Source: Mycteria americana
Lineage: Eukaryota; Chordata; Aves; Ciconiiformes; Ciconiidae
NCBI RefSeq assembly: GCF_035582795.1
Contig: NC_134368.1
Coordinates: 37,482,001-37,546,000, forward strand
DNA: 64,000 nt
Direction of reading: 5' to 3'
Part shown: positions 49,201 to 57,816 of the stretch, one piece after another
How the letters are laid out: each line of letters opens with the position of its first letter
Numbering within the stretch: position 1 is the first letter of the stretch
The notes under the pieces: generated by a model
Database searches by the model: none
What the model was told of the DNA's origin: nothing
The model's input: the letters and a program-made list of their open reading frames with translations, nothing else
Made by a program: the position numbers and the translations under genes

Positions 49201-52200
49201 AGGGACCTGCATCTCCTCAGAAAACCCTGTGTTACTTTACGTATTATGGTGATGTGCTCTTTAGAATATGCTGAAGATTATACTTAATTCAGCTTTTGAT
49301 CAAACTGGAATAGAAAAGTAAAATATCCACTTTCATTCATACATTTTAATGAAGAAACTATACATGGAAAAAGCATCACATAGTTGGGTGAGAAACAAGA
49401 ATTGTTTAAGTGCTCATTTTGGTGGACATCTCTTGAACTGAGGTAAAGAGGCCAAAATCAAAATCCACAAGTATTTCTTACCAGAATTAAGATGCTTACC
49501 AATAAAGGTTGTTTAATTGTTTATTTGGTTTTCACTGTTAAGAGTCTCTATGCATGTTTCTATAAGAAAGGGACTGGTAGTCTGTGAGGCTTCTAACCAC
49601 AGATCACTTTTCTTAATAGATTTTTGGACAGGCAGATACTTCATTAAAGAGGTGGATGCTGGATTTTGCTTCCAAGAGGAAAGAAGCAGAACTCAGAAGT
49701 GGTATAGTTAGAAATAACAGTTTCTGGGATAAAGTAATCTTCCGTAAAATACAGGTATGCTTGAAAGCCTCTGAGTCTAAAAGCCTTTGTATGGTGGATT
49801 GGAACTTTTTTATTACGTTATTTATTTGCTCATGATTATTTTGAGAACAGAGCTCCAAATGTGCTTACTGTGTTACAGAACAGCAGTTTGACATGTGTTT
49901 TCAATATTGGAAGTGTGAAGCATCGCTATATACCCTATCTACTTACTAGTTTATAGGCATCAGTTTGCAATTGCTGAATTTCATATGAATGGTTATAATC
50001 TGTTATGGCTTTCATCACTGATTAAAGACTATGTGGCTACTCGGAATAAAAAACAAAACTGTCTTATTTCCAACTTCATTTTTTAATTCCCTCTGTTTTA
50101 ATAATATTGGCTAACTGTATTAGGGAGGTTTCTCTAAAACAGTCTGGTGCTTGTCTCTCACCACTTTGAAAGCAAACACTGTCCTTCTGAAGGAGGAATG
50201 CTAAGTGTGACTTAGTGCCACCTGTAGCCCCTACTGTCTCCTCACTGTTAGTCACTAGTAAGTTATGCCTGCTATTATATCTGGCACTCACTTGCTATGG
50301 CACTAACCTTGGTTGTACAACATGCCCCTGTGGCTGCTTTTTATAGCATTCAGGATGTATGAGAAGCTGATAGAAGGCAGTTAAAAATAGTCATTGCTGT
50401 AAGGCCATGACTTAAGCTCTTTTAGACTTTTGGCCAAGAGTGCATTGCAGTGACACTACAGCATAGTCTTTGTAGATACTGTTTCTTCCAGCCATTAATG
50501 AGATTAAAAACACTGCAAGAAAGACAGCTTGCAATAGGAGACTAAACTTTAATCTCTAACATTTGTGGGTGGCACTGTAGGTGAACAGTGGCTGAGGGTG
50601 GGATGGAAAAAGACTCTGGAAACTTCTCTAAAATGCTTTTGGTGTCCACAGTATCTTGTGTCTGTTGTAGGCAAGTTTGGGAGGAAAAGTAAGGCTCATG
50701 ATCACAGGAGCAGCACCTGTATCTGCAAGTGTACTGACCTTCCTGAGAACAGCTCTTGGCTGTCAGGTGAGTTTCCTGGCCTTAATCCTAAAACATAAAG
50801 GTTTTAGTACCTCATTTCAGTTTTGATGTTAGAGCATTTCTAGTAGTCTGATAATATGGTTAACTCTTTCTGGCATTCTTCTTGGAGACTGCACAAGTGT
50901 GTAGTCCTTTCCAGAGCTTCTTTCTCAGTCCACCGAGACTTCTATATTCATCCCAAAGTCGTTGTTATAACTGAAGTAACCAGCTGAACTGTCTTAAGGG
51001 AAAGATCTTTGGGGGCTGCTGTAAGCAATAATTAATGTTCTTGGATTAAGTTTCTGGGACTTGCCTTGCTTACAGAAGTATTCATAACTACTGTAGAGAA
51101 TCTAATCAACATGATAATATTGTAGTGTTGTTGTTTTGAAGATGAGACTGGGGAGAATCAGATTGCGCACACTGCATTTATCTTCAGAGCCTCTTCAAAG
51201 TATATGTTTTTTGAGGTAAAAACTGAATAACAATGGCACAGGATGGAACAAATGTGTTGAATTAAATTTCAAGGATAGAAAACACAAAAGCACTCTAAAA
51301 TGTGAGGCTTCTGACTTGAAGTTCTTCAGTAGTGTGCTGTTGTAGCAATGCATTCTGCACAGAAAAGAGAAGCCTGTCTTGTATATAATAATCATAGAGC
51401 TGTACTGGGGTATAGGGATTCCATTCCTAGCTGTCTTTGACAAACTTGGCCTTAAATGATGTGAATGAAGTCATTGCTAGTGCCACTGTTCTTAGTTTCT
51501 TCCTCTTGCTCCCTCTTATTTCTGTTTTGATCTATACAGGTGTCACATGTGAAATTGAGTGAAACTTTGAGTAAATATTGGAACTGAAGGTGGAATATTA
51601 GCACTTAAAATTGTGTATTGTGATAAAGCTAATAAAGTGATTATTCTTTTTAGAAGATGCTGGGGATTTTGCTAAACTCAAATTTAAACAACTAGGAAAA
51701 GAAGCAAAATATTAATTTCATTTTAATGAAGAAACTATGTTGAACAGCAAGAATTTCAAGTAATCTTTTGGTTTCGCATCCTAGTTCTATGAAGGTTATG
51801 GACAGACTGAATGCACAGCTGGATGCTCGCTGTCACTGCCCGGTGACTGGACAGCAGGTATGGTGTTTAACGGTCTGCCTGTCTGTTAAATTTCAGGATG
51901 CTATAGAGGTCCCTGATCACATTATTTAGTCTTCAGAACACCTATCATGAAGCATAAGATTCTGCTTTTCTTCAAGTGAAGTAAAAAAGTTTTGAAGGGA
52001 TCCCTTGAAGTTTCTACCCCATAATAGCTAGGAATGTTCAGTAATCCAAACTTTTAATAGGCTTTGTCCTTGTAAGTTGAAGTGGATTTAGGAGAGGGGA
52101 GGTCACAGTATCAACCCTTGTAATTTTTACAGAATAGGAATCTGCTGTGTATAAACACAGTGCTGGAAATATAAATGGCATTTTTTGGTGTTGGAACAAA

Positions 52201-55200
52201 CAGTCTGCATTTGTCAGCTGTTACATCTCTAGCTTCCCAACTGAAATAATACTGATAATTGAAACTGCAGTAGGACTTTTGCTACTTAAACATGTCCATA
52301 GAATAATGATACTGATTACAAGAAAAAGCAAGCCTGAGTACATGGTTCAGCTTGTAATATTCTAGGCATATCTGAGAATTTAATGTTTCAGTCCCAGCAA
52401 ATTTAAGCTATTACTGTACTGGTATTGGTGTAGTACATTACCAGAAGTCAGTTTTCTATCTTTTTTACTTTAGCATGTAACCAGCTTATTGTTTTAAGAA
52501 CCTGACTAAAAAGCAGTTCAGGCTATTGAAGTGTTACTCTGTTTAATAGGTCATGTTGGAGCACCCATGCCATGCAGTATCATCAAGCTTGTTGATGTAC
52601 CAGAAATGAATTACTTGGCTGCCAAAGGAGAGGGTGAGGTAAGTAATTTGAAAAGGTCAATATAAGCCTCTTAGGAAATCTTGGAAAATGTTTTTTGTTC
52701 CCGAAATAACTAGTAACTGTCTGAGTTTAGTAAAAGTGCTAAACATGGCCTGCTACCTAAAATCAAAGACTGCCTGCATGCAATGTCAGCTAGTGATTCA
52801 TGGAAGCAAAACAGAAAATAGTGTATTGGAGGGGAGAAAAAGCAGCTTACTGTGGGATAACAGATTACTATGTATTTATGGTTGTATGACCAACATGCCA
52901 TCTTCCAGCTGTGGGATAGCTGAGAAGCTAGCTATCTCATACTGCATTTATCCTTCAGTAAAATGCTAGCAGAGGGCTTCCTCCCCACTGCCAAGTGCTG
53001 GAGAACAGCTGATGCATGTAGCTTGTTACCCAGTGTGTGATGTGAGATGAGGTAACTTAAAGTGCCTGGAACACCATTCAGAGAAATGGAGATAAAATGC
53101 CATGAAGGCTGCTAATGATTTGTGACAACTGCCTGCACATTCTTATGAACTTTTTTCTGCAGCCTGCACAAATTGAATGTGTATGTTTTACAAATTGCAC
53201 TTTGAGGACTCAGCTTTGTATGTAATGCTAAACGTTGTCTTTTTCAATATCTTTTCCAAGTAAAATATATACAGCTTGAACGTTGTTTAAGCCTTTGAAC
53301 AGATGTCTATGTAGTGATTTATTTTTCCCCAAAAGCAAATTAACTGTGGTGTCTTCCCTATGCTTTTGAGAGGCCTTGGGGGCAGTTGGGGAGTGAGAAA
53401 TGAATAAATAAAATAACTTAAGTGAGTAACTAATTTGTGACTGCAAACAATATATAATCTTTGTTTTGGTTGTAACTTGTATGAGACTGGAGACAAACGA
53501 TTGGGCTTTCATTCCCAGAAATACTTAAGGATTTAGTTGGGCTTGGTGGTGAGAAACTTTGCAAGTGGAGAGCAATGTCAAGATTCTTTCCTGTCTTGCA
53601 TATGACCTCATGTTTAGTCTTCATCAGCAATTTTGCTTCACTTTTTAAATATGATTTTAAACCTTGGTCTGCTAGAGGAACTGAGTATAGTTGTCATAAT
53701 GAGAAACAGTTAAGTAGTTTTTAAAAAACCTCCAAAAATGTTTCGCTTGCACTTACTGTGAAAGTTTGCTGCATTAGGAGTTACTTTGGACTTGAATAAA
53801 TATGGTAGCCCCTTAATATATCAGGTACCATCTTAGTCTTTCAGTCTTAACTTCCTTAGTGTGAACTATTCTGAATTTAACAAATAAGTGTTGTAACTTG
53901 TTTCACAGAACTGAAGCCTATAGCTATAGAATTGGCTCTCATTATCCTTTGCCTAAAATAGATCTTTCTCATTGTCTGTCTGCTCTTCAGCTGGATTAAA
54001 CATCCCTAGTCCTCCTTTCTGAGAGTAAGCTTTCAATATTCTCGGTTCTGTCAGCCTTGCTTTTCACTCTTGCCAGTTATCCATGTTCAAGAAGGATAAA
54101 TTTGTGAATAGAATTATATATGCTCATATGCAGATGAGGTCTTGGTGCCAGTTAGCAGGATACAGATAAATGGCTTGCTGTCTCTGCTGGGAAAAGCTGT
54201 CACCTACTGCCATCCTGTGATTGTAGGAGCCATGAAAAACGAAACATTTGATCAGTCAGCCTTTGACTTGACTGGGACAGAGCTCTCCTCTACTCATATC
54301 CTTCCAGATAAGCTCTGTTTTATAGCAGAAATGACTTGGTTCTTAAAATAGAACCTTGGTTTGGTCACGAGTTTGGTACTGTCTCTACAAGGTCATCAGA
54401 ACCTTCACTAATACTCTGATCTCCCTCCTATTGACAACATCTCCTGTTCATTGTATTGTAGTTTACCAGCATGCCTATATTTTATGCTGAGGTAAGCACT
54501 GAAAATACTTGGGATGAGTTTTTCAAGAATTGGTCTCTGAACTACATTAATAATTTCTTCTAGTCTGCAAACTTTTATTAGTGCCTGAAGATTCTTTAGC
54601 CAGTTCCTTGCCTATTTTATAACTGTACTAGTCTCCTAGACTAATAGTTGGTCTAGTATTTTATCAGCCCCTATTGATATTTATTATCCATTTGGCCTTA
54701 ACTTAAAACTGGATTTTCTATCTCATTCTTCTAGATTTGTTCTAGACTCCTGATACTATTGCCCAGACTAGACCCTTCTTATTGTCTCCTGTCATCCACA
54801 CATGCCAAGCCACTCCCAAGCTGGTGTGATGGTTTGAATCCTTTGCTGCTTCTGAGGACTCTTGTGGAGAGCTTTCAGGGTTTTTGGACTCCTGATTCCC
54901 CAACAATTGTGTGCAGTGGGCATCTTTAAGTTTTGCTTCAGTCTTGTTTATCTTGCCTATCTCTGTCCTCACTTCTAAGGAGGTATTTTACTGCCCTGCT
55001 GATCCTTAAATAACAAGAGTTCTGTCCTGTGTCCCCCTCTCTCCCCACCAAAGAAAACTTACACAACCTTGGGTGTTATATTGAGAAGAAAATACTTAAA
55101 TCTGGGATCATCTCTGGATACTTCAGGCTCTACTCCATGTTCCTGACTAGTTCCGTTACTTTTATATTCTCTTACTGACAGATACCCTACTCATTGTTTT

Positions 55201-57816
55201 AATTTAGCTTATAAGGTCTGACCTGGTTCTCTGGCAGCCTCTTCACCTATAAACCTTTAATCTTGATCCTTTTCTCATACCTTGTAAGCATGTTTTTTGA
55301 TCCTAATAATGCCTATGCATCCAGTTATATCCAGAGTTGTTCTTAGTTTTCTACTTGGTATGCAAATCCAGACAACCATCAGTTTAAAGAAATTGCAGGT
55401 TTCCATTAGAGAAGTCTTGAGTGCTCTAAGGTGTGAACTGGTTTATTTTTACAACAAACGTGATTGTTTGATATACAGCTTTTTCATCACTAGTTTTAGC
55501 ACAATGCCCCTGCTGCTTACCAAAGCTGAAACGAACACATTACCAGGCTGAGGGGTAATATTTCTGGATCCAGCAGAATTTCTTCAGATAAATACAAATA
55601 AATCTCCTCTGATAAATTCAGATTATTCAAATAGCAGGTAGGAACACTGCTGCTAGACTGGAAGAGAACAGATGCTTCCAGTTGCTTCTTATTATACTTT
55701 ATACCAATGGGAAATGTTAGGTCTCCAAAAACCGTGAGTAGAGATTTCTGTACTAATGCATAAACTTCATCTTGTCTTTTCAGTGGGGGATTATTGAGAA
55801 CCGTTGGAGAAAGCATTCATTGCAAATAGTGTTTGTTAACTTCCCTTCGTAGTAGCATACATTAACAAATCGCTGTTTTCAGGTGTGTGTGAAAGGGCCA
55901 AATGTATTTCGTGGCTATTTGAAAGATCCAGAAAAAACAGCAGAAGCTCTGGACAAAGATGGCTGGCTTCATACAGGAGATATTGGGAAATGGCTACCAG
56001 TAAGTTAACCTATATAGCTGAAATGTATTTCTGTAGTTATTAGCAGTAATTTAACAAAAAATAAAAAATATTTGGTGTTAAACACAATGAGTTAGGTGAA
56101 AGACAAGCAATTTTAGGAGGAAGATAATTACTGTTGTAGATAAATCTGTGTGCCTGGGGCTAAAAAAGTTATTAGCAGTGTCAATCCCGACGCTTTCTCT
56201 AGTTTAGGTTAGATGGGTGCAGAGCCTGTTTTCTTCTAACATTAGTTTGACAGTACTCTGGCTCTAGCACTATTTTACTGTACTACCTAATCTAACTTAA
56301 ATGAATAAACTGTCTTGGATCATTCACAGCATTTAAGTTGGTATTAAACCAGAATTCAGGCAATAGCACTTCTGGTCTGTTGTTGAAAGCTTAACAAGGT
56401 CGCACAGTAATATCTGAAGCTGAAATACGTAGAAACAAAGTCTTGTTTGTATATTTTATTTCTGGTACATTATGTGATCTAGTGTGGCATGCTTAAGCTG
56501 TGTAGATTGGTTTTTTGTTTTTTTTTTTCACTTGAAGTGCATCTTCTGAGTGGAAGTTATTTCTGTCAACAGAATGGTACATTGAAGATCATTGACCGGA
56601 AAAAACACATATTTAAACTAGCCCAGGGAGAGTACATAGCACCAGAGAAAATAGAAAATGTGTATCTGAGATGTGAAGCACTTGCTCAGGTGTTTGTCCA
56701 TGGAGAGAGCTTGCAGGTAAGCATTCTTGAGGTAACTTTAAAAAATGAATACAAGCAGAGACTGCAGAAAAGAGTTTTCCTTTCCTCCTTCCCCAAACTT
56801 TGAGACTGAAATCTTAAAATTTTTTAACATTACACGTTTTGGTTCTGAATGCACTTTCAACTCCAGCAGTTAAATAACACATTTCTGGATTTAGTTTCAG
56901 ACCAGGTAGTAGAGCTGGGAGTATTTAACGGAGTATTAATGACTGTACATAAGTTGCTAACTGTGCAGGGAAAATAAAAAAACCCAACAAGATGTTCAGG
57001 TTTTTGCAAGTATAAATTGAAATGTGGGTCTTAACGAGAGTAATTCTCTTAAGTGCAAGCTTCTGAACCGCGCTCCTGTGTTCAAGTAGCAGAAAGCTGC
57101 TGACTTTACAGCAGGATCAGAACTGCTGTCCAAAACCTAACATTGACTAGTAAGAAATGTGTAGGAACTGAAGTGGTGACTTTAAAAAGAAAAAAAAAAA
57201 AAACTTGACAAATTCTTTTTTAGGCCTTCTTAGTAGCTATCGTGGTACCTGATCCTGAGACTTTGCGCAACTGGGCCAAGAAAAAAGGATTTGAAGGCTC
57301 CTATGAAGAGCTATGCAAAAACAAGGTGAGTCATATTTAACTAAACAGTTAGCTGTTCTGCATCAACTGTTTCAAGCTATACAATGTATTCCTGTATCCA
57401 CAGGACCTCAAAAACCACATTCTGGAAGACATGGTGAGGATTGGGAAAGAATCTGGTTTGAAGTCATTTGAACAGGTAAGATGCTAATGAGAAGTGAACA
57501 CCTAATTCTTTAAACTTCTCAACGCCAATATAATGTGACTCTGCAGAAATTGGTTTTGATTTGCATCTGAAAAATCTTTAAAGTGATGGCCTTTGTTATG
57601 ATGTCTGGGCAATCTTTTTAATAGCCTTGTTGATTCCAAGGAATGCAGCTTGGCTAGTAACTCTTTATTTTCCAGGTCAAAGACATTGTCATGCACACTG
57701 AAATGTTTTCTATTGAAAACGGCCTGCTGACACCAACACTGAAGGCAAAGAGACCAGAACTGAGAAAATATTTCCAGTCACAGATAGAGGAACTCTATGC
57801 TAATGCCAAAATGTAA
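25035..57816 (+). CDS. ACSL1: ACSL1: long-chain-fatty-acid--CoA ligase 1, complete coding region in 20 exons
   Basis: Joins C12-C20 fatty acids to coenzyme A through an acyl-adenylate, using ATP and releasing AMP and pyrophosphate. It feeds triacylglycerol synthesis and, through CPT1, mitochondrial beta-oxidation. The family acts on the ER and outer mitochondrial membrane facing the cytosol. Exon lengths sum to 2,097 bases, or 698 residues plus stop, and all junctions keep frame. A hydrophobic N-terminal anchor lies at about residues 25-45. The ATP-binding loop TSGTTGNPKG is at 276-285, the gate region at 306-331, YGQTE at 458-462, and the fatty-acyl-CoA synthetase signature begins with [10 protein letters not shown] at 533-542 and continues into IIDRKK at 552-557. 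No catalytic motif is broken. The N-terminus MQAHELFR is the ACSL1 type rather than ACSL5 or ACSL6. The listed span includes introns. Confidence 0.97.
29288..31066 (+). mobile_element. CR1 LINE retrotransposon, 5'-truncated, reverse transcriptase broken
   Basis: CR1 is the dominant avian non-LTR retrotransposon. This copy keeps about 1.8 kb of the roughly 4.5-kb element: the reverse-transcriptase half of ORF2 and the 3' end. Visible RT features are [15 protein letters not shown] near 29,690, [13 protein letters not shown] from 29,923, [14 protein letters not shown] from about 30,097 and the catalytic FADD at 30,187-30,198. The frame breaks near 29,780-29,840 and again near 30,370-30,420, and a TAG interrupts it at about 30,564. 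The endonuclease half is missing. The 3' end closes with the ATTCTATGATTCCATG octamers typical of CR1. It lies in ACSL1 intron 2 in the sense direction and cannot move itself. Confidence 0.95.
29325..30566 (+). pseudogene. CR1 ORF2 reverse-transcriptase remnant
   Basis: Three overlapping plus-strand frames (29,325-29,837; 29,770-30,429; 30,312-30,566) together cover fingers, palm and thumb of a LINE reverse transcriptase. They are separated by two frameshifts and ended by a stop that replaces a tyrosine-type codon in the thumb region. Downstream similarity continues for about 150 bases in the same frame. The remnant is described as it stands; it is non-functional. Confidence 0.9.
33443..33557 (+). 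CDS. ACSL1: ACSL1 exon 3 (residues 66-104)
   Basis: Acceptor TTTTCTTAG/GGTGG, donor TCAA/GTAAGT, phase 1 at the end. It encodes the segment containing [19 protein letters not shown] and FQRGMQVS, the start of the cytosolic adenylate-forming fold. Confidence 0.95.
33948..34012 (+). CDS. ACSL1: ACSL1 exon 4 (residues 104-125)
   Basis: Acceptor ATTTTTAG/ATAATGG, donor AAAGAG/GTAAGT. It completes NNGPCLG and encodes [10 protein letters not shown], a conserved ACSL surface strand. It ends in phase 0. Confidence 0.95.
34013..35309 (+). other. ACSL1: ACSL1 intron 4
   Basis: About 1.3 kb of AT-rich DNA ending in a strong pyrimidine tract, with poly-T just before the acceptor CCCCTCCAG. No embedded element recognised. 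Confidence 0.75.
35310..35411 (+). CDS. ACSL1: ACSL1 exon 5 (residues 126-159)
   Basis: Acceptor CCCCTCCAG/GTTTC, donor CTGAG/GTAACT. It encodes the region with [11 protein letters not shown] and [10 protein letters not shown]. The last is the conserved IGIFAQNRPEW-type strand of the N-terminal domain, with S for the usual A. Phase 0 at both ends. Confidence 0.95.
35412..39314 (+). other. ACSL1: ACSL1 intron 5
   Basis: A 3.9-kb intron. It contains a T27 run followed by a GT microsatellite at 37,157-37,201. The open frames near 36,535 and 37,549-37,846 have no domain or splice support. No transposon recognised. Confidence 0.7.
37157..37201. repeat. T27 run followed by (GT)n microsatellite
   Basis: Twenty-seven T residues (37,157-37,183), then GTA and a GT dinucleotide run to about 37,201. 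It lies inside ACSL1 intron 5. Length polymorphism is expected. Confidence 0.93.
39315..39414 (+). CDS. ACSL1: ACSL1 exon 6 (residues 160-193)
   Basis: Acceptor TTTGTGCAG/TGGG, donor AAAG/GTAGGA (a weaker donor), phase 1 at the end. It encodes [13 protein letters not shown] and [14 protein letters not shown], a hallmark ACSL strand-loop. Residue 183 is T where, as I recall, mammalian ACSL1 has N. Confidence 0.95.
39577..39755 (+). CDS. ACSL1: ACSL1 exon 7 (residues 193-252)
   Basis: Acceptor TTTTGTCAG/CTGAC, donor ATAGAG/GTAAGC. It encodes [16 protein letters not shown], a variable linker, then [15 protein letters not shown]. The short intron 6 before it is only 162 bases. Confidence 0.95.
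39756..43230 (+). other. ACSL1: ACSL1 intron 7
   Basis: A 3.5-kb intron. Its distal third contains a probable reverse-strand LTR remnant (about 42,186-42,670). An AT/AC dinucleotide stretch occurs near 42,815-42,830. No coding exon recognised. Confidence 0.7.
42186..42670 (-). mobile_element. Probable solo LTR or endogenous retrovirus fragment
   Basis: Read on the minus strand, this stretch ends in an LTR-like R/U5 layout: an AATAAA signal (plus-strand TTTATT at 42,242-42,247), a short spacer, then a GT-rich TTGGTGTGTTTCGGGAGC (plus 42,200-42,217) and a possible terminal CA at 42,186. Its GC content and word use differ from the intron around it. I could not find a matching target-site duplication, gag/pol coding or a second LTR, so the left boundary and family are uncertain. 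It lies antisense to ACSL1. Confidence 0.42.
43231..43263 (+). CDS. ACSL1: ACSL1 exon 8, 33-base microexon (residues 253-263)
   Basis: Only 11 codons ([11 protein letters not shown]), bounded by CTTTCTGTAG/GAG and ATG/GTAAGT, phase 0 on both sides. It could therefore be skipped without a frame change. It encodes the linker just before the AMP-binding core. A long pyrimidine tract precedes it. Confidence 0.93.
43443..43494 (+). CDS. ACSL1: ACSL1 exon 9 (residues 264-281)
   Basis: Acceptor CTCTCATAG/CCTCC, donor ACAG/GTACAC, phase 1. It carries [15 protein letters not shown], the first half of the ATP/AMP-binding loop, which the intron splits after the first base of the final glycine codon. 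Confidence 0.95.
43495..44285 (+). other. ACSL1: ACSL1 intron 9
   Basis: A 791-base intron splitting the ATP-binding motif. No embedded element seen. Confidence 0.8.
44286..44359 (+). CDS. ACSL1: ACSL1 exon 10 (residues 281-305)
   Basis: Acceptor TTCCTTAG/GAAAC, donor ACAGAG/GTAAAC. It completes the loop with [16 protein letters not shown] and continues to SAFVKTTE. The loop lysine is present. Confidence 0.95.
44360..45394 (+). other. ACSL1: ACSL1 intron 10
   Basis: About 1 kb of AT-rich DNA. No alternative gate exon was recognised in it. Confidence 0.75.
45395..45472 (+). CDS. ACSL1: ACSL1 exon 11, fatty-acid gate exon (residues 306-331)
   Basis: Acceptor ACTTTCAG/AAAAC, donor GTTGAG/GTAAGC, 78 bases, phase 0 on both sides. 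It encodes [19 protein letters not shown], the gate that controls fatty-acid access. This copy has F in the SFLPLAHM core. In vertebrate ACSL genes this exon position can have a mutually exclusive alternative; a possible decayed one lies just downstream (45,522). Confidence 0.95.
45473..47866 (+). other. ACSL1: ACSL1 intron 11
   Basis: A 2.4-kb intron. Its first 130 bases contain an acceptor-like site at 45,521 followed by weakly gate-exon-like sequence with an in-frame stop (see findings). A 16-base T run is at 46,498-46,513. No transposon recognised. Confidence 0.7.
47867..48001 (+). CDS. ACSL1: ACSL1 exon 12 (residues 332-376)
   Basis: Acceptor TTCTAACAG/TGTGT, donor ACAAG/GTAAGT, phase 0. 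It encodes [18 protein letters not shown] and [18 protein letters not shown], among the most conserved stretches of the family. Confidence 0.96.
48002..49619 (+). other. ACSL1: ACSL1 intron 12
   Basis: A 1.6-kb intron with a G17 run at 49,020-49,036. No other element recognised. Confidence 0.75.
49020..49036. repeat. Poly-G run of 17
   Basis: Seventeen G residues in ACSL1 intron 12, on the sense strand. It is the third long G tract in the window. Confidence 0.92.
49620..49754 (+). CDS. ACSL1: ACSL1 exon 13 (residues 377-421)
   Basis: Acceptor TCTTAATAG/ATTTT, donor ACAG/GTATGC, phase 0. It encodes a basic, helical segment including [20 protein letters not shown] and NNSFWDK. This region is the usual ACSL insertion between the two halves of the large domain. 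Confidence 0.95.
49755..50670 (+). other. ACSL1: ACSL1 intron 13
   Basis: A 916-base intron. Nothing beyond ordinary AT-rich sequence is seen. Confidence 0.8.
50671..50766 (+). CDS. ACSL1: ACSL1 exon 14 (residues 422-453)
   Basis: Acceptor TCTGTTGTAG/GCAAG, donor TGTCAG/GTGAGT, phase 0. It encodes [20 protein letters not shown], the conserved TGAAPVS strand of the adenylate-binding site, then FLRTALGCQ. Confidence 0.96.
50767..51784 (+). other. ACSL1: ACSL1 intron 14
   Basis: About 1 kb of intron without a recognised element. Confidence 0.8.
51785..51857 (+). CDS. ACSL1: ACSL1 exon 15 (residues 454-478)
   Basis: Acceptor CATCCTAG/TTCTA, donor GCAG/GTATGG, phase 1. It encodes [19 protein letters not shown] at 458-462 is the adenine-binding motif shared by acyl-CoA synthetases. 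It ends in GDWTAG. Confidence 0.96.
51858..52549 (+). other. ACSL1: ACSL1 intron 15
   Basis: A 692-base intron; no element recognised. Confidence 0.8.
52550..52638 (+). CDS. ACSL1: ACSL1 exon 16 (residues 478-507)
   Basis: Acceptor TTTAATAG/GTCAT, donor GGTGAG/GTAAGT. It encodes [21 protein letters not shown] and GEGE, leading into the domain-linking strand. Confidence 0.95.
52639..55882 (+). other. ACSL1: ACSL1 intron 16
   Basis: A 3.2-kb intron, pyrimidine-rich between about 53,940 and 55,300. The open frames there have no family resemblance. No transposon recognised. Confidence 0.7.
55883..55999 (+). CDS. ACSL1: ACSL1 exon 17 (residues 508-546)
   Basis: Acceptor CTGTTTTCAG/GTGTG, donor CTACCA/GTAAGT, phase 0. 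It encodes [19 protein letters not shown] and [14 protein letters not shown]. The TGD aspartate (residue 540) that binds the ribose is present. This is the first half of the fatty-acyl-CoA synthetase signature motif. Confidence 0.96.
56000..56572 (+). other. ACSL1: ACSL1 intron 17
   Basis: A 573-base intron that divides the signature motif between W-L-P and N-G-T. A T-rich tract lies near 56,510-56,528. Nothing else seen. Confidence 0.8.
56573..56716 (+). CDS. ACSL1: ACSL1 exon 18 (residues 547-594)
   Basis: Acceptor TGTCAACAG/AATGG, donor TTGCAG/GTAAGC, phase 0. It encodes [20 protein letters not shown], then [11 protein letters not shown] and [10 protein letters not shown]. This is the second half of the signature and the hinge to the C-terminal domain. 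Confidence 0.96.
56717..57223 (+). other. ACSL1: ACSL1 intron 18
   Basis: A 507-base intron with a 14-base A run at 57,190-57,203 close to its acceptor. Confidence 0.8.
57224..57325 (+). CDS. ACSL1: ACSL1 exon 19 (residues 595-628)
   Basis: Acceptor CTTTTTTAG/GCCTT, donor AACAAG/GTGAGT. It encodes [20 protein letters not shown] and [13 protein letters not shown] of the mobile C-terminal domain. The intron that follows is only 78 bases (57,326-57,403). Confidence 0.95.
57404..57475 (+). CDS. ACSL1: ACSL1 exon 20 (residues 629-652)
   Basis: Acceptor TATCCACAG/GACCT, donor GAACAG/GTAAGA, phase 0. It encodes [20 protein letters not shown]. Confidence 0.95.
57676..57816 (+). CDS. ACSL1: ACSL1 exon 21 coding part (residues 653-698 and stop)
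   Basis: Acceptor TATTTTCCAG/GTCAA. It encodes [20 protein letters not shown], then [13 protein letters not shown], where the LTPTLKAKR lysine is the conserved C-terminal catalytic lysine of adenylate-forming enzymes, and ends NAKM-TAA at 57,814-57,816. Confidence 0.96.
   Translation, partial: VKDIVMHTEMFSIENGLLTPTLKAKRPELRKYFQSQIEELYANAKM

Noticed and set aside
54142-55551. Frames in intron 16 considered as extra exons
   Set aside because: The protein is complete and in frame without them; they lack matching acceptor and donor phases.
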